The notes under the pieces: generated by a model
Told to the model about the DNA's origin: nothing
What the model saw: the letters and a program-made list of their open reading frames with translations, nothing else
Database searches by the model: none
In this document: in pieces, positions 53,459 to 63,300 of the stretch
How positions within the stretch are numbered: position 1 is the first letter of the stretch
Layout: the number at the start of each line of letters is the position of its first letter
DNA from: Rhodanobacter sp. FDAARGOS 1247
GTDB taxonomy: Bacteria > Pseudomonadota > Gammaproteobacteria > Xanthomonadales > Rhodanobacteraceae
NCBI RefSeq assembly: GCF_016889805.1
Contig: NZ_CP069535.1
Location: 1,860,001-1,924,000 of the forward strand
Length of the DNA: 64,000 nt
Direction of reading: 5' to 3'
Made by a program: the position numbers and the translations under genes

Positions 53459-55863
53459 AGCGCCACCAGCAAGGCCAGTACGCGCAGCGCCAGCGCCTTC
53501 ACCGTGCTGGCTGCCTCTTCGTCCGCGGCCAATACCGGGCCGACACAGGCGGGGCAGCCGGCGCGGCAGTCGCAGCGTTCGATCAGGCTGATCGATTGCG
53601 CCACCAGATCCTCGCGACGCTGGAACAGCGGCTCGCTCTGGCCGATGCCGCCGGGGAAGGCGTCGTACAGGTAGACGGTGGGCGTGAACGGCGCACCTGG
53701 CGCCAGCATGGCGGGCTGGCCGTCGTTGCCGCGGATCTGGCCGCGGCCACTGAGGTCGGCGCTGACGAACCACGCGCCATCGCCCGAGCCCACGGACTTC
53801 TGCAGGTCGCGCGCCTCAGCCATCACCGCCACGGTGGCCACGATGTGCAGCGCATAAGCCGCGCCGAGGAAGCCGTCCAGCGCCTGCTGGCGCTGTTCGA
53901 ACGCAGCATCCAGCACCGCCTGCGGCAGTTGCCACCACACCGCGGTGGTGTGCAGTTCCTGGTCGGGCAGGTTGACCGGGCCGTAGCCGATGTTCTCGTG
54001 CGAGTAGAAGCGGATCTTCTTGTAGCCCGGCACGCGGCGCACCACGTGCACCTCGCCGTGATGCGCCTGGCCGCAGCCCGCGTGCGAGCTGTCGAAGCAG
54101 TCCAGCACTTTCAATTTGGTGTAGTCGATGGCGTCGGTGTAGTAGTCGACCTGGGTGCGCGTGACATACGCCTTGCGGCCTTCCCAGTCCAGCTTCTCGA
54201 CCTGGTAGGGCAGCGACTGGATCATGTGGATGGCGCCTTCGTACAGCGTCACCGCGGCGGCGGAGTAGTCGACCTCGGCGATGATGGTCTGGCGACCGTC
54301 GGTGCGATCGACCACCACGAAATTGCCGTCGGCGACCGAGCGCAGCGAGACCGCGATGGCCGGGTAACTGTCGGCAATCCATTCCCAGCGATCGCCCTCG
54401 CGATGCAGCACGCCTTCCTCGCCCAGCAAGTCCAGCCACGGCGTGGTCACTTCAGTGCCGAACATCTCGTCACCGACGAACGGCAACTCGAACGCGGCGC
54501 AGCGGATGTGGTCGAGCAGGATCAGCGGCTGATCCGGCTGGATGCGGGCATGCTCGGGCGTGGCGTCCTGGAAGAATTCCGGATGCCGCACCAGGTACTG
54601 GTCCAGCGGATCGGAGCTGGCCACCAGCACGCCCAGCGCGGATTGCTGGCGCCGGCCGGCGCGGCCGAAGCGCTGCCAGGTGGCGGCGACCGAGCCGGGG
54701 TAGCCGTTCAGCACCACCACGTCGAGGCTGCCGATATCCACGCCCAGCTCCAGCGCGGACGTGCTCACGATGCCGTCGATGCTGCCCGCGCGCATTTCGC
54801 GTTCCGCCGCGCGGCGTTCCTTCGGCAGGTAGCCGCCGCGATACGCGCGGATGCGTGGCGGCTTGCGCGGGTCATGGTCGAACACGTCCTTGAGGTATTT
54901 GGTGAGCACCTCGACCATGCTGCGCGACTGGGCGAACACCAGCGTCTTCATGCCCGACTTGATCGCCAGCCGCGCGATGCGGTTGGTCTGCGAACGGGCC
55001 GAGGCGCGCAGGCCGAGGTCGGGATTGACCACCGGCGGATTCCACAACAACACATGCTTGTCGCCGGTGGGCGCGCCGCTTTCGGTGATCGCGGTGACCG
55101 CGTCTTCGATCAGCGCCTCGGCGTGCTCCTGCGGATTGCCGATGGTGGCCGAGCACAGGATGAATTGCGGGGTGGCGCCGTAGAACGCGCAGACGCGTTT
55201 CAGCCGGCGGATCACGTTGGCTACGTGCGAGCCGAACACGCCACGGTAGGTGTGCACCTCGTCGATCACCACGTAGCGCAGGTTCTCGAAAAACTGCGCC
55301 CACTTGGTGTGGTGCGGCAGGATCGCCTGGTGCAGCATGTCCGGGTTGCTGACCACGATGTCGCCATGCAGGCGGATCGCCTGCCGCGCATCGCCGGGCG
55401 TATCGCCATCGAAGGTGAAGGCTTTCACGCCCAGCTCGCCGGCGTTGTTCAACTCCAGCAGTTCGGCCACCTGGTCCTGCGCCAACGCCTTGGTCGGGAA
55501 CAGGTACAGCGCCTTGGCCTTGTCCTGCATCGCCGCGCTGATCACCGGCAGCGTGTAGCACAGTGACTTGCCCGAGGCGGTGGGCGTGACGATGGCGACG
55601 TGCGCGCCGGACTGCGTGGCCTTCCACGCCTCGGCCTGATGGCTGTAGAGCTGCTCGATGCCCCGCGTGCGCAGGGCTTGCGCCACGGCCGGCGGAAGAT
55701 CCGCGGGCAACGGCGCGAAGCTGCCCTCGCGACCGGGCACCACGAAGGCGCCGGTGATCCGCGCCGCGTAGCGCTTCGACAGGCGCTGGGCCAGCGTGCG
55801 GCCATCGCCGGGGTCGCGCAGTACCAGGTCATCGGTGGCGTAACGGTCGGGCAAGGCGCTCAT
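53455..55863 (-). CDS. MrfA/YprA-like DEAD/DEAH-box helicase with C-terminal zinc site
   Basis: An 802-residue superfamily 2 helicase. Motifs: TPTASGKSL (Walker A, about residue 93), IDEVH (DEVH box), CSAT, TSALELGVDIG and QRFGRAGRR (motif VI). The C-terminal part is a DUF1998/MZB-type domain ending in four clustered cysteines (CDCRAGCPAC), as in YprA/MrfA, where they bind zinc. It is coupled to an MrfB-like exonuclease gene. ATG 55863 (MSALPDRYATDDLVL) is chosen; a second ATG three codons earlier (55872) is equally possible. Confidence 0.92.
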   Translation of the reverse strand: MSALPDRYATDDLVLRDPGDGRTLAQRLSKRYAARITGAFVVPGREGSFAPLPADLPPAVAQALRTRGIEQLYSHQAEAWKATQSGAHVAIVTPTASGKSLCYTLPVISAAMQDKAKALYLFPTKALAQDQVAELLELNNAGELGVKAFTFDGDTPGDARQAIRLHGDIVVSNPDMLHQAILPHHTKWAQFFENLRYVVIDEVHTYRGVFGSHVANVIRRLKRVCAFYGATPQFILCSATIGNPQEHAEALIEDAVTAITESGAPTGDKHVLLWNPPVVNPDLGLRASARSQTNRIARLAIKSGMKTLVFAQSRSMVEVLTKYLKDVFDHDPRKPPRIRAYRGGYLPKERRAAEREMRAGSIDGIVSTSALELGVDIGSLDVVVLNGYPGSVAATWQRFGRAGRRQQSALGVLVASSDPLDQYLVRHPEFFQDATPEHARIQPDQPLILLDHIRCAAFELPFVGDEMFGTEVTTPWLDLLGEEGVLHREGDRWEWIADSYPAIAVSLRSVADGNFVVVDRTDGRQTIIAEVDYSAAAVTLYEGAIHMIQSLPYQVEKLDWEGRKAYVTRTQVDYYTDAIDYTKLKVLDCFDSSHAGCGQAHHGEVHVVRRVPGYKKIRFYSHENIGYGPVNLPDQELHTTAVWWQLPQAVLDAAFEQRQQALDGFLGAAYALHIVATVAVMAEARDLQKSVGSGDGAWFVSADLSGRGQIRGNDGQPAMLAPGAPFTPTVYLYDAFPGGIGQSEPLFQRREDLVAQSISLIERCDCRAGCPACVGPVLAADEEAASTVKALALRVLALLVAL

Positions 55864-55966
55864 GGTCGGCATCCGCGAAAGTCTTCGCGGATTAGGCCGG
55901 CGTGGTGTCTCACCGGGTGAGATGGGCGTTCCGCGAGCGTGCACGAATGACGCTCTTCCTGCCTGC

Positions 55967-56365
55967 TCAGCGCGACAGTCTGTCCAGGGCCACCTTCATC
56001 GCGTGCGCACCAGCATCCATCGCTGCCTCGATCGCGCCACCGATATCGTCGGGCAGGAAATCCGCCAGCCAGACGACACGAGTGGCGCCCGGTTCGGCCA
56101 CCACCTGGGCGGAGGCGTTGTAGTGCGTGGCACCCACGCCTTCGGCCGACCACACCAGTCGACGGCTGCACTCGCCCAGGGTGATGATCGGCTCGCGCAC
56201 GCACTGGCCATTGGCAAAGGTGACCCGCCGCGCACCGGGTTCGAGACAGGTGTCGATGACGAAGCCGGGCACCAGGCGCGTATGCAGCGCACCGATGTCG
56301 CGGATCGCATCCCATGCATCGTCGGGATGGGCTGTGGTGATGATGTCCTTGCGTACGGTTGCCAA
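55967..56365 (-). CDS. SRPBCC (START-like) domain protein
   Basis: A 132-residue single-domain protein of the polyketide cyclase/dehydrase type. Recognisable parts are TTAHPDDAWDAIRDIGALHTRLVPGF at the start, a beta-rich middle (RRVTFANGQCVREPIITL) and a long C-terminal helix (GGAIEAAMDAGAHAMKVALDRLSR). The fold binds hydrophobic ligands, but the substrate is not known. It lies between a VOC-fold gene and the helicase gene on the same strand. Confidence 0.82.
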   Translation of the reverse strand: MATVRKDIITTAHPDDAWDAIRDIGALHTRLVPGFVIDTCLEPGARRVTFANGQCVREPIITLGECSRRLVWSAEGVGATHYNASAQVVAEPGATRVVWLADFLPDDIGGAIEAAMDAGAHAMKVALDRLSR

Positions 56366-56411
56366 GGGGTTCTCCTCGTTGGACTGGATGATGCCGTCCG
56401 GCTGCAGTCAG

Positions 56412-56789
56412 TCACGCAGAGCTGCCGCAATAAGCCTCGATGCGGTAGCCGTCAGGGTCGCTCACGAACGCGGCGTAATAATTCGCGCTGTAATCCGTCC
56501 GAAGCGCAGGTCCCCCGTTGTCGCGCCCGCCATGAGCGAGCGCAGCGGCATGGAAGGCATCAACGCTGGTGCGGCTGGGAGCCAGCAGGCAGATGTGCAA
56601 CCCCGAGGCGTCGTTGGCCGGAACCGGTGCCTCGCTGCGCAGCACCCAGAACGCCACCGAAGTCGCGCCGTAGCCGAGCGAGGTTGCATCCGCACTGAGA
56701 CAGCGATAGCCCAGCGGCTGCAATGCGGCGTCGTAGAAGGCCCTGGCACGCGTGATGTCACGGACGCCGATGGACAAGTGGTCGATCAT
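56412..56789 (-). CDS. VOC-family protein (glyoxalase/dioxygenase fold)
   Basis: A 125-residue protein with paired beta-alpha-beta-beta-beta modules. It starts MIDHLSIGVRDITRARAFYDAAL and ends AFVSDPDGYRIEAYCG, the standard VOC signatures, with H4 and a late Glu (IEAYC) as metal ligands. Its substrate cannot be read from sequence. It is divergent from the AraC regulator with 66 bases between them, so that regulator may control it and the following SRPBCC gene. Confidence 0.87.
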   Translation of the reverse strand: MIDHLSIGVRDITRARAFYDAALQPLGYRCLSADATSLGYGATSVAFWVLRSEAPVPANDASGLHICLLAPSRTSVDAFHAAALAHGGRDNGGPALRTDYSANYYAAFVSDPDGYRIEAYCGSSA

Positions 56790-56855
56790 GGGTGACTCCG
56801 ATGATGGTCGGTGGCAGCATCATCGACGTGACTGCAACTGGCGGCTTGGGAAAAA

Positions 56856-57731
56856 TTGCTGTTCGACGGAAAGGCCTGTTCCCCGGTGACGATAGAGGCA
56901 ACAACATTGGCCAGCGGCAATGGCTGGAGCGTGCAGGAGGTGATCTGCAGCGCCGGGCCGCGCGATCGTGCGTTCGAGGAGCGCCATGAGACGGTCTCCG
57001 TCGCGGCGGTCCTCGCCGGGACCTTCCTGTATCGCAGCGGTCAGGGTGATACTCTGCTGGCGCCCGGGTCGTTGCTGCTCGGCAACCATGGCCAGTGTTT
57101 TGAATGCGGACACGAACACGGCACCGGCGATCACTGTCTGTCCTTCCATTTCACCCCGGCCTGCTGGGAAAACCTGGTAGCCGCCATGCCCGGCGTACGT
57201 AAGGCCACATTCGGCCACTCGCATGTGCCGCCTGCGGCGTCGCTGACGCGGCTCCTGGCCCGACTGGAATCTGCCCGACAGGAAGCTGTCCGACAGGGAA
57301 ATGCCGCCGCGCTGGAGGAAATCGCCATCGATCTGGCGGGCATCGCGCTGCATGTGGATGCCGGGCTGCGCCCACGATCGGGCCGCCTTGGCCGTCACGA
57401 CGCCCAGCGCGTATCGGATGCCGTACGCCGTATCGAAGCCAGTGCGCAACTGGCTGACGACAGCCTGACGCTGGGCGAGCTTTCCCGCGAAGCCGGTCTC
57501 AGTCCCTGGCATTTCCTTCGGGTGTTCCGCCGCGTGGTGGGCATGACCCCGCATCAATACGTGTTGCGCACACGCATGCACCGCGCTGCCGTGCAGTTGC
57601 GCGACTCCACCACATCCATTTCGGGCATTGCCTTCGAGGCCGGATTCAGCGATCTGTCCACATTCAATCACCGCTTCCGCGCCGTGATGGGCATGAACCC
57701 GGGTTCGTATCGCGCCCGGCCGAAATGCTGA
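56856..57731 (+). CDS. AraC-family transcriptional regulator
   Basis: A 291-residue regulator. The N-terminal cupin-like sensing domain contains LLLGNHGQCFECGHEHGTGDHCLSFHF, rich in Cys and His, which might bind metal or sense redox. The C-terminal double helix-turn-helix includes LSREAGLSPWHFLRVFRRVVGMTPHQYVLRTRMHRA and IAFEAGFSDLSTFNHRFRAVMGMNPGSYR. The start is uncertain: no ATG is available, TTG 56856 is used here, and GTG 56886 is an alternative. It is divergent from the VOC gene. Confidence 0.85.
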   Translation: MLFDGKACSPVTIEATTLASGNGWSVQEVICSAGPRDRAFEERHETVSVAAVLAGTFLYRSGQGDTLLAPGSLLLGNHGQCFECGHEHGTGDHCLSFHFTPACWENLVAAMPGVRKATFGHSHVPPAASLTRLLARLESARQEAVRQGNAAALEEIAIDLAGIALHVDAGLRPRSGRLGRHDAQRVSDAVRRIEASAQLADDSLTLGELSREAGLSPWHFLRVFRRVVGMTPHQYVLRTRMHRAAVQLRDSTTSISGIAFEAGFSDLSTFNHRFRAVMGMNPGSYRARPKC

Positions 57732-58045
57732 GCTGACCTGGTGGGCCAGCCACGATCGTTCCGTGGCGGGCGTTGTCATCCTGTTCGTCAGATGTGTTGA
57801 CCTATGACCTCTGGCCCTTCGGCAAGCGCGCCTTGCCGTCGTAGGCTTGCGCAGCCATCCGGCAAGTGACATCCGTCCTTCAACCGATGGCAGCAGACGA
57901 CGAGTGAAACCCGGCTTGCACCCGACAGTCCGTCGCGTGCCGGACAGGTAATGCGCGGACGTCCAGAACTCCCCCACGAGCGGGCTGCCTGATTTCTGGC
58001 GGCGTTCGTGCCCCAAGGCTCTAATCAAGCATCAGGAAAAATCCC
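57732..58045. other. Non-coding stretch with mutually exclusive hairpins
   Basis: This 314-base region encodes no credible protein. GGCAAG (57821-57826) can pair with CTTGCC (57832-57837), or the latter can pair with GGCAAG at 57861-57866 to form a longer structure that encloses GGCT/AGCC (57844-57847 with 57853-57856). No T-run follows. An AGGA site (58032-58035) precedes the next ATG. Promoter boxes are not clear. Confidence 0.4.
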
Positions 58046-58444
58046 ATGAACAACAGCAATGCCCTTTCGAACAAGCATTCGCAGCGTCGCTCATCTTTCG
58101 CACGCAGCCTGGTCATTTCCGCCGCCGTCGCCCTGTGCGGTGCGGCAGGATCGCTGGCGGTCCATGCACAGTCCACGGCCGGCACCGTTTTCGGCGTCGC
58201 ACCGGCGGGCGACAGCATCGTGGTTCATAGCGACGCCAATGGTCTGCAGCGTCGGGTTCACGCCGATTCCAAGGGCCGCTACAAGGTCAAGATGGTTCCG
58301 ACCGGTGTCTACGTCGTGACACTCGAAGAGAACGGACAAGCCGTGGTCAAGCACACCAATGTGACCGTTCGTGCCGGCGGCGGCATCAAGGTCGATTTCG
58401 ATTGCGCCAAGGGCGAATGCGGCAAGCCCGCAGACAAGTCCTGA
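58046..58444 (+). CDS. Small secreted carboxypeptidase-regulatory-like domain protein
   Basis: A 132-residue protein with a signal peptide (about residues 1-42, ending AVHAQS). The mature part is a single beta-sandwich domain: STAGTVFGVAPAGDSIVVHSDANGLQRRVHADSKGRYKVKMVPTG. It is very like the N-terminal domain of Oar-type TonB-dependent receptors in Xanthomonadales, which start with a similar NNSNALSN segment, but no plug or barrel follows. It ends with two Cys (DCAKGEC) that could form a disulfide. It could be a remnant of a receptor or a free-standing periplasmic protein. Confidence 0.78.
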   Translation: MNNSNALSNKHSQRRSSFARSLVISAAVALCGAAGSLAVHAQSTAGTVFGVAPAGDSIVVHSDANGLQRRVHADSKGRYKVKMVPTGVYVVTLEENGQAVVKHTNVTVRAGGGIKVDFDCAKGECGKPADKS

Positions 58445-58528
58445 TGCACCGTCCGGGGTAAATGCCGATGGTCTCGTCCGCGTGCTTCGATCGTGATGCG
58501 TGCGGCCGGCCATGCGGTCATTCCCGGC

Positions 58529-58556
58529 AAGTCCGGCGTCGGAAGACGCCGGATTT
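58529..58556 (+). terminator. Hairpin terminator after the small secreted protein gene
   Basis: A perfect 9-bp stem (58532-58540 with 58545-58553) with a GGAA tetraloop is extended by two A-T pairs and a G-U pair and followed by TTTG. It lies between convergent genes and suits the plus-strand transcript best. Confidence 0.6.
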
Positions 58557-58606
58557 GCGTTGCGGAACATTCCACCCCAAAGGTGAGCGCGTGACCTTCC
58601 GGCACG

Positions 58607-60172
58607 CTAGAGCAGGCTTTCCAGCGGCAGCAGCTTGAGCATCTTTACCTCGACCCGGCGGCTGGCGGTAACGCCGGGGTCGTGGTCGTAGGTCACCGGC
58701 TTGCCGTGTTCGGTGGCCTGCCATTGGATGGCACCGTGCGCCGATCCGTCGGCTTTCAGCGACACCCTGTAGGCGTACTCGGGCAAGGTGGCGGTGTCGA
58801 AGAACTCGGTCACCGCGGCGGCCAGCGGCGGGCAGTCGACGATGATGCCCATCTCGGTGTTGAGCAGTTTCGAGCGCGCGTCCATGTTCATCGAGCCGAT
58901 GAACACCTTGTGCCGATCCACCACGATGGCCTTGGCGTGCAGGCTGACGCCGGACGAGGTGCCGCCGGAGGTGGCCGCTTGCGACGCGCCCGTGGCCGGT
59001 TGCAGTTCGAACAGTTGCACGCCGCTTTCCAGCAGCGAGCGGCGATAGCGCGAGTAGCCCGAGTACACGATCGGCTCGTCGTTGGAGGCGAGCGAATTGG
59101 TCAGTACCTTGACCGTCACGCCGCGCCTGGCCAGCGCGTCCAGATACGCCGAGCCACGCTCGCCGGGAATGAAGTAGGGCGAGATCAGCAGCAGTTCGTG
59201 CTGCGTGGCATCGGTCATCGCCTTGATGTCCGGACCGATGCGCAACTGCGGCTGGTCGGGCCCGGCCTCGATCTTGGACGGCTGGTCGGCCACCAGCGTG
59301 GCCGGCCCCCAGAACCAGCTGCCCGGACGATCGGCGGATGCGCCATGGGGCAGGGCGTCCAGCGTCGCCTGCGCATAGTCCGATTGCGCGAACACGCGCG
59401 CATCGTGGGCCAGCTCCACCCGCAGCTTCGCCAGGTCGAAATGGTCGGCGTGCTTGCCGTGGAACGCCTTCACCGGATAGGCCGCGTCGCAGTTCCAGTA
59501 CTCGTCGAACGCGTGCGAGGCCTGGTTCACCACCGGTCCGATCGCGATCAGGTCGAGGTCGCGGAAGTTGGTGTTCTCGCCCGCATCGAAGTACGCATTA
59601 CCGATATTGCGTCCGCCCACGATCGCCACGTTGCCATCGGCGATGAACGACTTGTTGTGCATGCGGCGGTTGAGCCGGTGCGTATCAAGCAGGAACTGGG
59701 TGGCCCTGGACAGCAGCGATGGACTCTTCGTGGCAAACGGGTTGAACAGGCGCACCTCGATGTCCGGATGGGTGTCCAGCGCGTCGAACAGGTCGATCGC
59801 CTGGCTGGCGTTGATGTCGTCCACCAGCAGGCGCACGCGCACGCCGCGATCGGCCGCGGCCAGCAGCCGCTGCGCCATCAGCCGTCCGGTCGCGTCGTTG
59901 TCGAAGATGTAGTACTGCAGGTCAAGCGAGTGCTGCGCATGGTCGGCCAGCGCCACGCGGCTCATCAGTGCATTGGTGCTGCGCATCAGCAGACGAAAAC
60001 CGGATTGCTCCTGGTGCTTGTCCGCCTCGGCGTGCACGTAGCGCGCCGCCGGCGTGCTCACGGTGGGCGGCAACGCCTTCGACACCGGCTTGACCACCGG
60101 CGCCGGCGGCGAGCAGGCCGCCAGCGCCAGGCCGAGCAAGGCCGATCCGACCGCCTTGATGAGATACCGCAT
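58607..60172 (-). CDS. Phospholipase D-family lipoprotein (ClsC/cardiolipin synthase-like)
   Basis: A 521-residue protein with a lipoprotein signal (LLGLALAAC, Cys about residue 19), so it is lipid-anchored in the envelope. Two HKD catalytic sites are seen: HNKSFIADGNVAIVGGRN (first half) and HAKAIVVDRHKVFIGSMN (second half). Other family marks are DLQYYIFDNDATGRLM and LLISPYFIPG. E. coli ClsC makes cardiolipin from PG and PE and has 473 residues. ATG 60172 is chosen because it starts the signal peptide; the frame is open upstream to 60265. Confidence 0.9.
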   Translation of the reverse strand: MRYLIKAVGSALLGLALAACSPPAPVVKPVSKALPPTVSTPAARYVHAEADKHQEQSGFRLLMRSTNALMSRVALADHAQHSLDLQYYIFDNDATGRLMAQRLLAAADRGVRVRLLVDDINASQAIDLFDALDTHPDIEVRLFNPFATKSPSLLSRATQFLLDTHRLNRRMHNKSFIADGNVAIVGGRNIGNAYFDAGENTNFRDLDLIAIGPVVNQASHAFDEYWNCDAAYPVKAFHGKHADHFDLAKLRVELAHDARVFAQSDYAQATLDALPHGASADRPGSWFWGPATLVADQPSKIEAGPDQPQLRIGPDIKAMTDATQHELLLISPYFIPGERGSAYLDALARRGVTVKVLTNSLASNDEPIVYSGYSRYRRSLLESGVQLFELQPATGASQAATSGGTSSGVSLHAKAIVVDRHKVFIGSMNMDARSKLLNTEMGIIVDCPPLAAAVTEFFDTATLPEYAYRVSLKADGSAHGAIQWQATEHGKPVTYDHDPGVTASRRVEVKMLKLLPLESLL

Positions 60173-60317
60173 GTGCACCTGCCTTTGCGCTACGCGCCGA
60201 CCCCGGCTTCGCAGCCGTCGTTCGTGACCGTCGGCGTACTGTGCGAAGCGGGCCGTGAATTCCACGCGACTGGCGCGTTGCGCTGCTGCTGGTCATTTGG
60301 ATCAGCAGGCAAGAGGG

Positions 60318-60355
60318 CGTACGGAACGACACGGCTACCCGCGTCGTTCCGTACG
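60318..60355. terminator. Long hairpin downstream of the autotransporter gene
   Basis: A perfect 13-bp stem (60318-60330 with 60343-60355) encloses a 12-base loop that can form a further CGG/CCG pair. It begins 13 bases past the autotransporter stop codon. No T-run follows on that transcript, so termination may need Rho, or the hairpin may stabilise the mRNA. Confidence 0.5.
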
Positions 60356-60368
60356 TTCCCCGAGGCGC

Positions 60369-63300
60369 TTACAGGTCGAAGCCGAAGCCGGCGCCGGCGC
60401 TGGACTCACCGCGACTGAAGCTGGCACCCAGCGAGAACGAGCCGTGGTCGCCGACACGCTTGCCATAGCCGATCGATACCGCGCCCTGGCCTCCTTGCGC
60501 GCCCATGCCGATCGCGATGCGTCCATTCGGGCCACTGCCATTGGATGCGTTGACCGCCATCTGGGTCATCGCGGTGCCCATCGCGCCGACCTGGCTGATG
60601 CGCTTGTCGGTCTGCGCAAAACGCCTGCCGACCTGCTGCTGATACTGGGTGAAACTGTCGTTCCAGGTCGCGAACCTGCTGTCGGTGTACGACTTCGAGG
60701 AGTTCAGCGTCTGGGCAGCGGTGGCGGCATCGCCGGCATCCATCTGCCGCTTGTTCACCGCGTCCATCGGGTCGGCGCCGTCGGTCACGTTCTTCACCTG
60801 GGTGCCATCCGTCCCGCCCAGCGTCGCCGTCGCCTTGCCGGCGTCGTCGTACTCCACCGCCAGCGCGCTGCCACTGCCCGTGCCGTCCAGTCCCGGTTCC
60901 CCCTGCGGACCGGCGGGCCCCTGTGGCCCCTGTGGCCCCTGCGGACCGGCGGGCCCCTGCGAACCGGAGCCGACCTCGATGTTGTCGATCTGGTCGTGCA
61001 GGCCGGTGAGCTGCGTGTCCACCGCCGCGAACGCCGAGGCCACATCGCTGAAGCTGCTGCCCTGAACGACGAAGGTCGGTGCAGTGAACACGCCATCGGT
61101 GAACGAGGCGCCGCCGCCGAACCAGTCCACGACCGAACGCATCTGCCGCACGTTGACCGCATCGGTGTCCGCGGTGCCATCGCCCATGTTGGTGATTTGC
61201 TGCTCATAGCCGGCGCTGCCGACCGAAATGGTGCGCTCGCGATCAGCCACTGCGCCGTAGCCGATGGCGGTGCTTTGCGCGGCATTGGCCGTGGCGTTGA
61301 TGCCGATCGCGGCGCTGGCCGTGGCATTTGCGTTGTTGACCAATCCGAAGGCGACGCTGTTTTCGCCGACCGCGTTGTTGAAGCGACCGAATGCGCTGGC
61401 GTAGTCGCCGGCGGTATTCATGTCGCCGAAGGCCATGCCCGACGTGCCGCTGACAACGTTGTTGATACCGAATGCCTGGGCGTACATGCCGGTAGCCATG
61501 TTGTTGTTGCCAACGGCCGAACTGAAGTCCGCCGAAGCGGTATTCCTGGTGCCCAATGCGCTGCTCTGGCTGCCACTGGCGGCATCGTTCACGCCCACCG
61601 CCATCGCATCCGTGCCGGTCGCGCCGTCATTGTTGTAATTGCCGGCGCTGCTGTCGGTAGAGTTGACGCTGAAGAAATGCACCGGCGTGCCGTCGCCGCT
61701 GAGACCGGCAATGGCTGTGTTCAGCTGTCCCAGATTGACCGCGTCGGTCGCCTCGGTGCCGGCGGCGACGTGGATGATCTGGTGTTCCACGCCGATCTGG
61801 CCCACGCTGACCGCGTAGTCGCGATCGGCGACGGCCTGGTAACCGATGGCGGTGCTGCCGATGTTCCGTGCCTCGGACCCGAAGCCGAACGCGCTGGCGT
61901 AATCGGCGCCGGCGATATTGCCATTGCCGAACGCGCTGCTGTAGTCACCATCCGCACGCACGCCCGCACCCACCGCGACGGCACTTTCCCCGACGGCGAT
62001 CGCGCCCCGGCTGTAGGCGTCGCTGGTGCCATCGCCATCGGTGTCGACGTCGGGCGTGGGCGTGCCTTCGGCGACGAAGAACGTCGACAAGGCCAGGCTG
62101 CCCCGGCCGGTGGCCGTGCCGTGCGAGCCCAGCGCCGTGCTGCTTGCGCCCATGGCCGTATTGGCCTGGCCCATCGCCACGCTCTTGTCGCCGCGCGCCC
62201 ACACCGCGCCGCCCACGGCGACCGACCATGCTCCCCCGGCAACGGCGCCCTCGGTGCTGGCCACACAGTCGACGGTGGGACAGCCCGGGTTGCCGGCGGC
62301 GTCCAGATCCAGATCCATTTCGCCATTGCCATTGAGGTCAAGCCAGCTCGATACCGACAGGCTGCCAACACCGAAGGCGGTGCCGCCATAACCGAAAGCC
62401 GTGCTGTCCGCAGACCACGTGGTATTGCGATAACCGATCGCGCTGCTACGCGGGGCACCGGCGTTGTTGCCATATCCGAATGCACCGCTGGACGCGCCGC
62501 CGGCGAAGTTGCCGTTGCCGAACGCGCTGCTGTCGGCGCCGTAGGCCTTGTTGTTGTAACCGTAGCCGTTGGCCCTGTCCCCCTGGACTTCGTTGACGAT
62601 GCCGAAGGCGTTGGCGTTGGTGCCCTCGACATTGCTGTTGAGGCCGAAGACGTTGTTGCCGAGCCCTTCGACATGGTTGCCGCCGCCGAAGGCATAGTTG
62701 CTGGAACCGAAGACCGCATTGCCGAAGCCAAAGGCGCTGCTGTTCGGTTCCACGCTGTTGCTGACGCCATAGGCAAGGGCGCCGACACCGGCGACGTTGT
62801 GGCTGCCGATGGCCATGCTGTTCTGTCCCTCGGCGCTGTTGTCCACGCCGATGGCGACGCTGTAATTTCCCTTCGCCGCCACGCCGGCGCCCAGCGCGAC
62901 CGCGCTGGTACCGGTGGTGTAGGCCGTTTCGCTGGACGACTCGTTGATGCCGTCCTGGTCCAGGTCCAGATCGATGTCTTCGGCGCCATTGTTGTTGGCG
63001 TCGTACCACCCCGCCAGGGCCGTGCTGCCAGTGCCCACCGTGGTGGCGCGGAAGCCCAGCGCGCTGCTGGCATTGGCCGTGGCCAAGTTTCGATAGCCCA
63101 GGGCGCTGCCATATTCGCCCTTGGCCCGGTTGTTGAAGCCGAACGCGCTGCTGTCCAGCGCGGTGGCCTGGTTGAAACCGCCGAACGCACTGCTCCATTG
63201 CCCCGGGGCGAAATTCCCCACGCCAAAGGCGCTGCCTTCGTATCCGGACGCCACGTTGTAACTGCCGAACGTGCTGCTATCGATCCCGCTGGCCACGTTC

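Noticed and set aside
60885..63300. Possible CRISPR-like or satellite repeat array
   Set aside because: The periodicity is in codons of an adhesin (YadA head and GXY repeats), not identical direct repeats with unique spacers.
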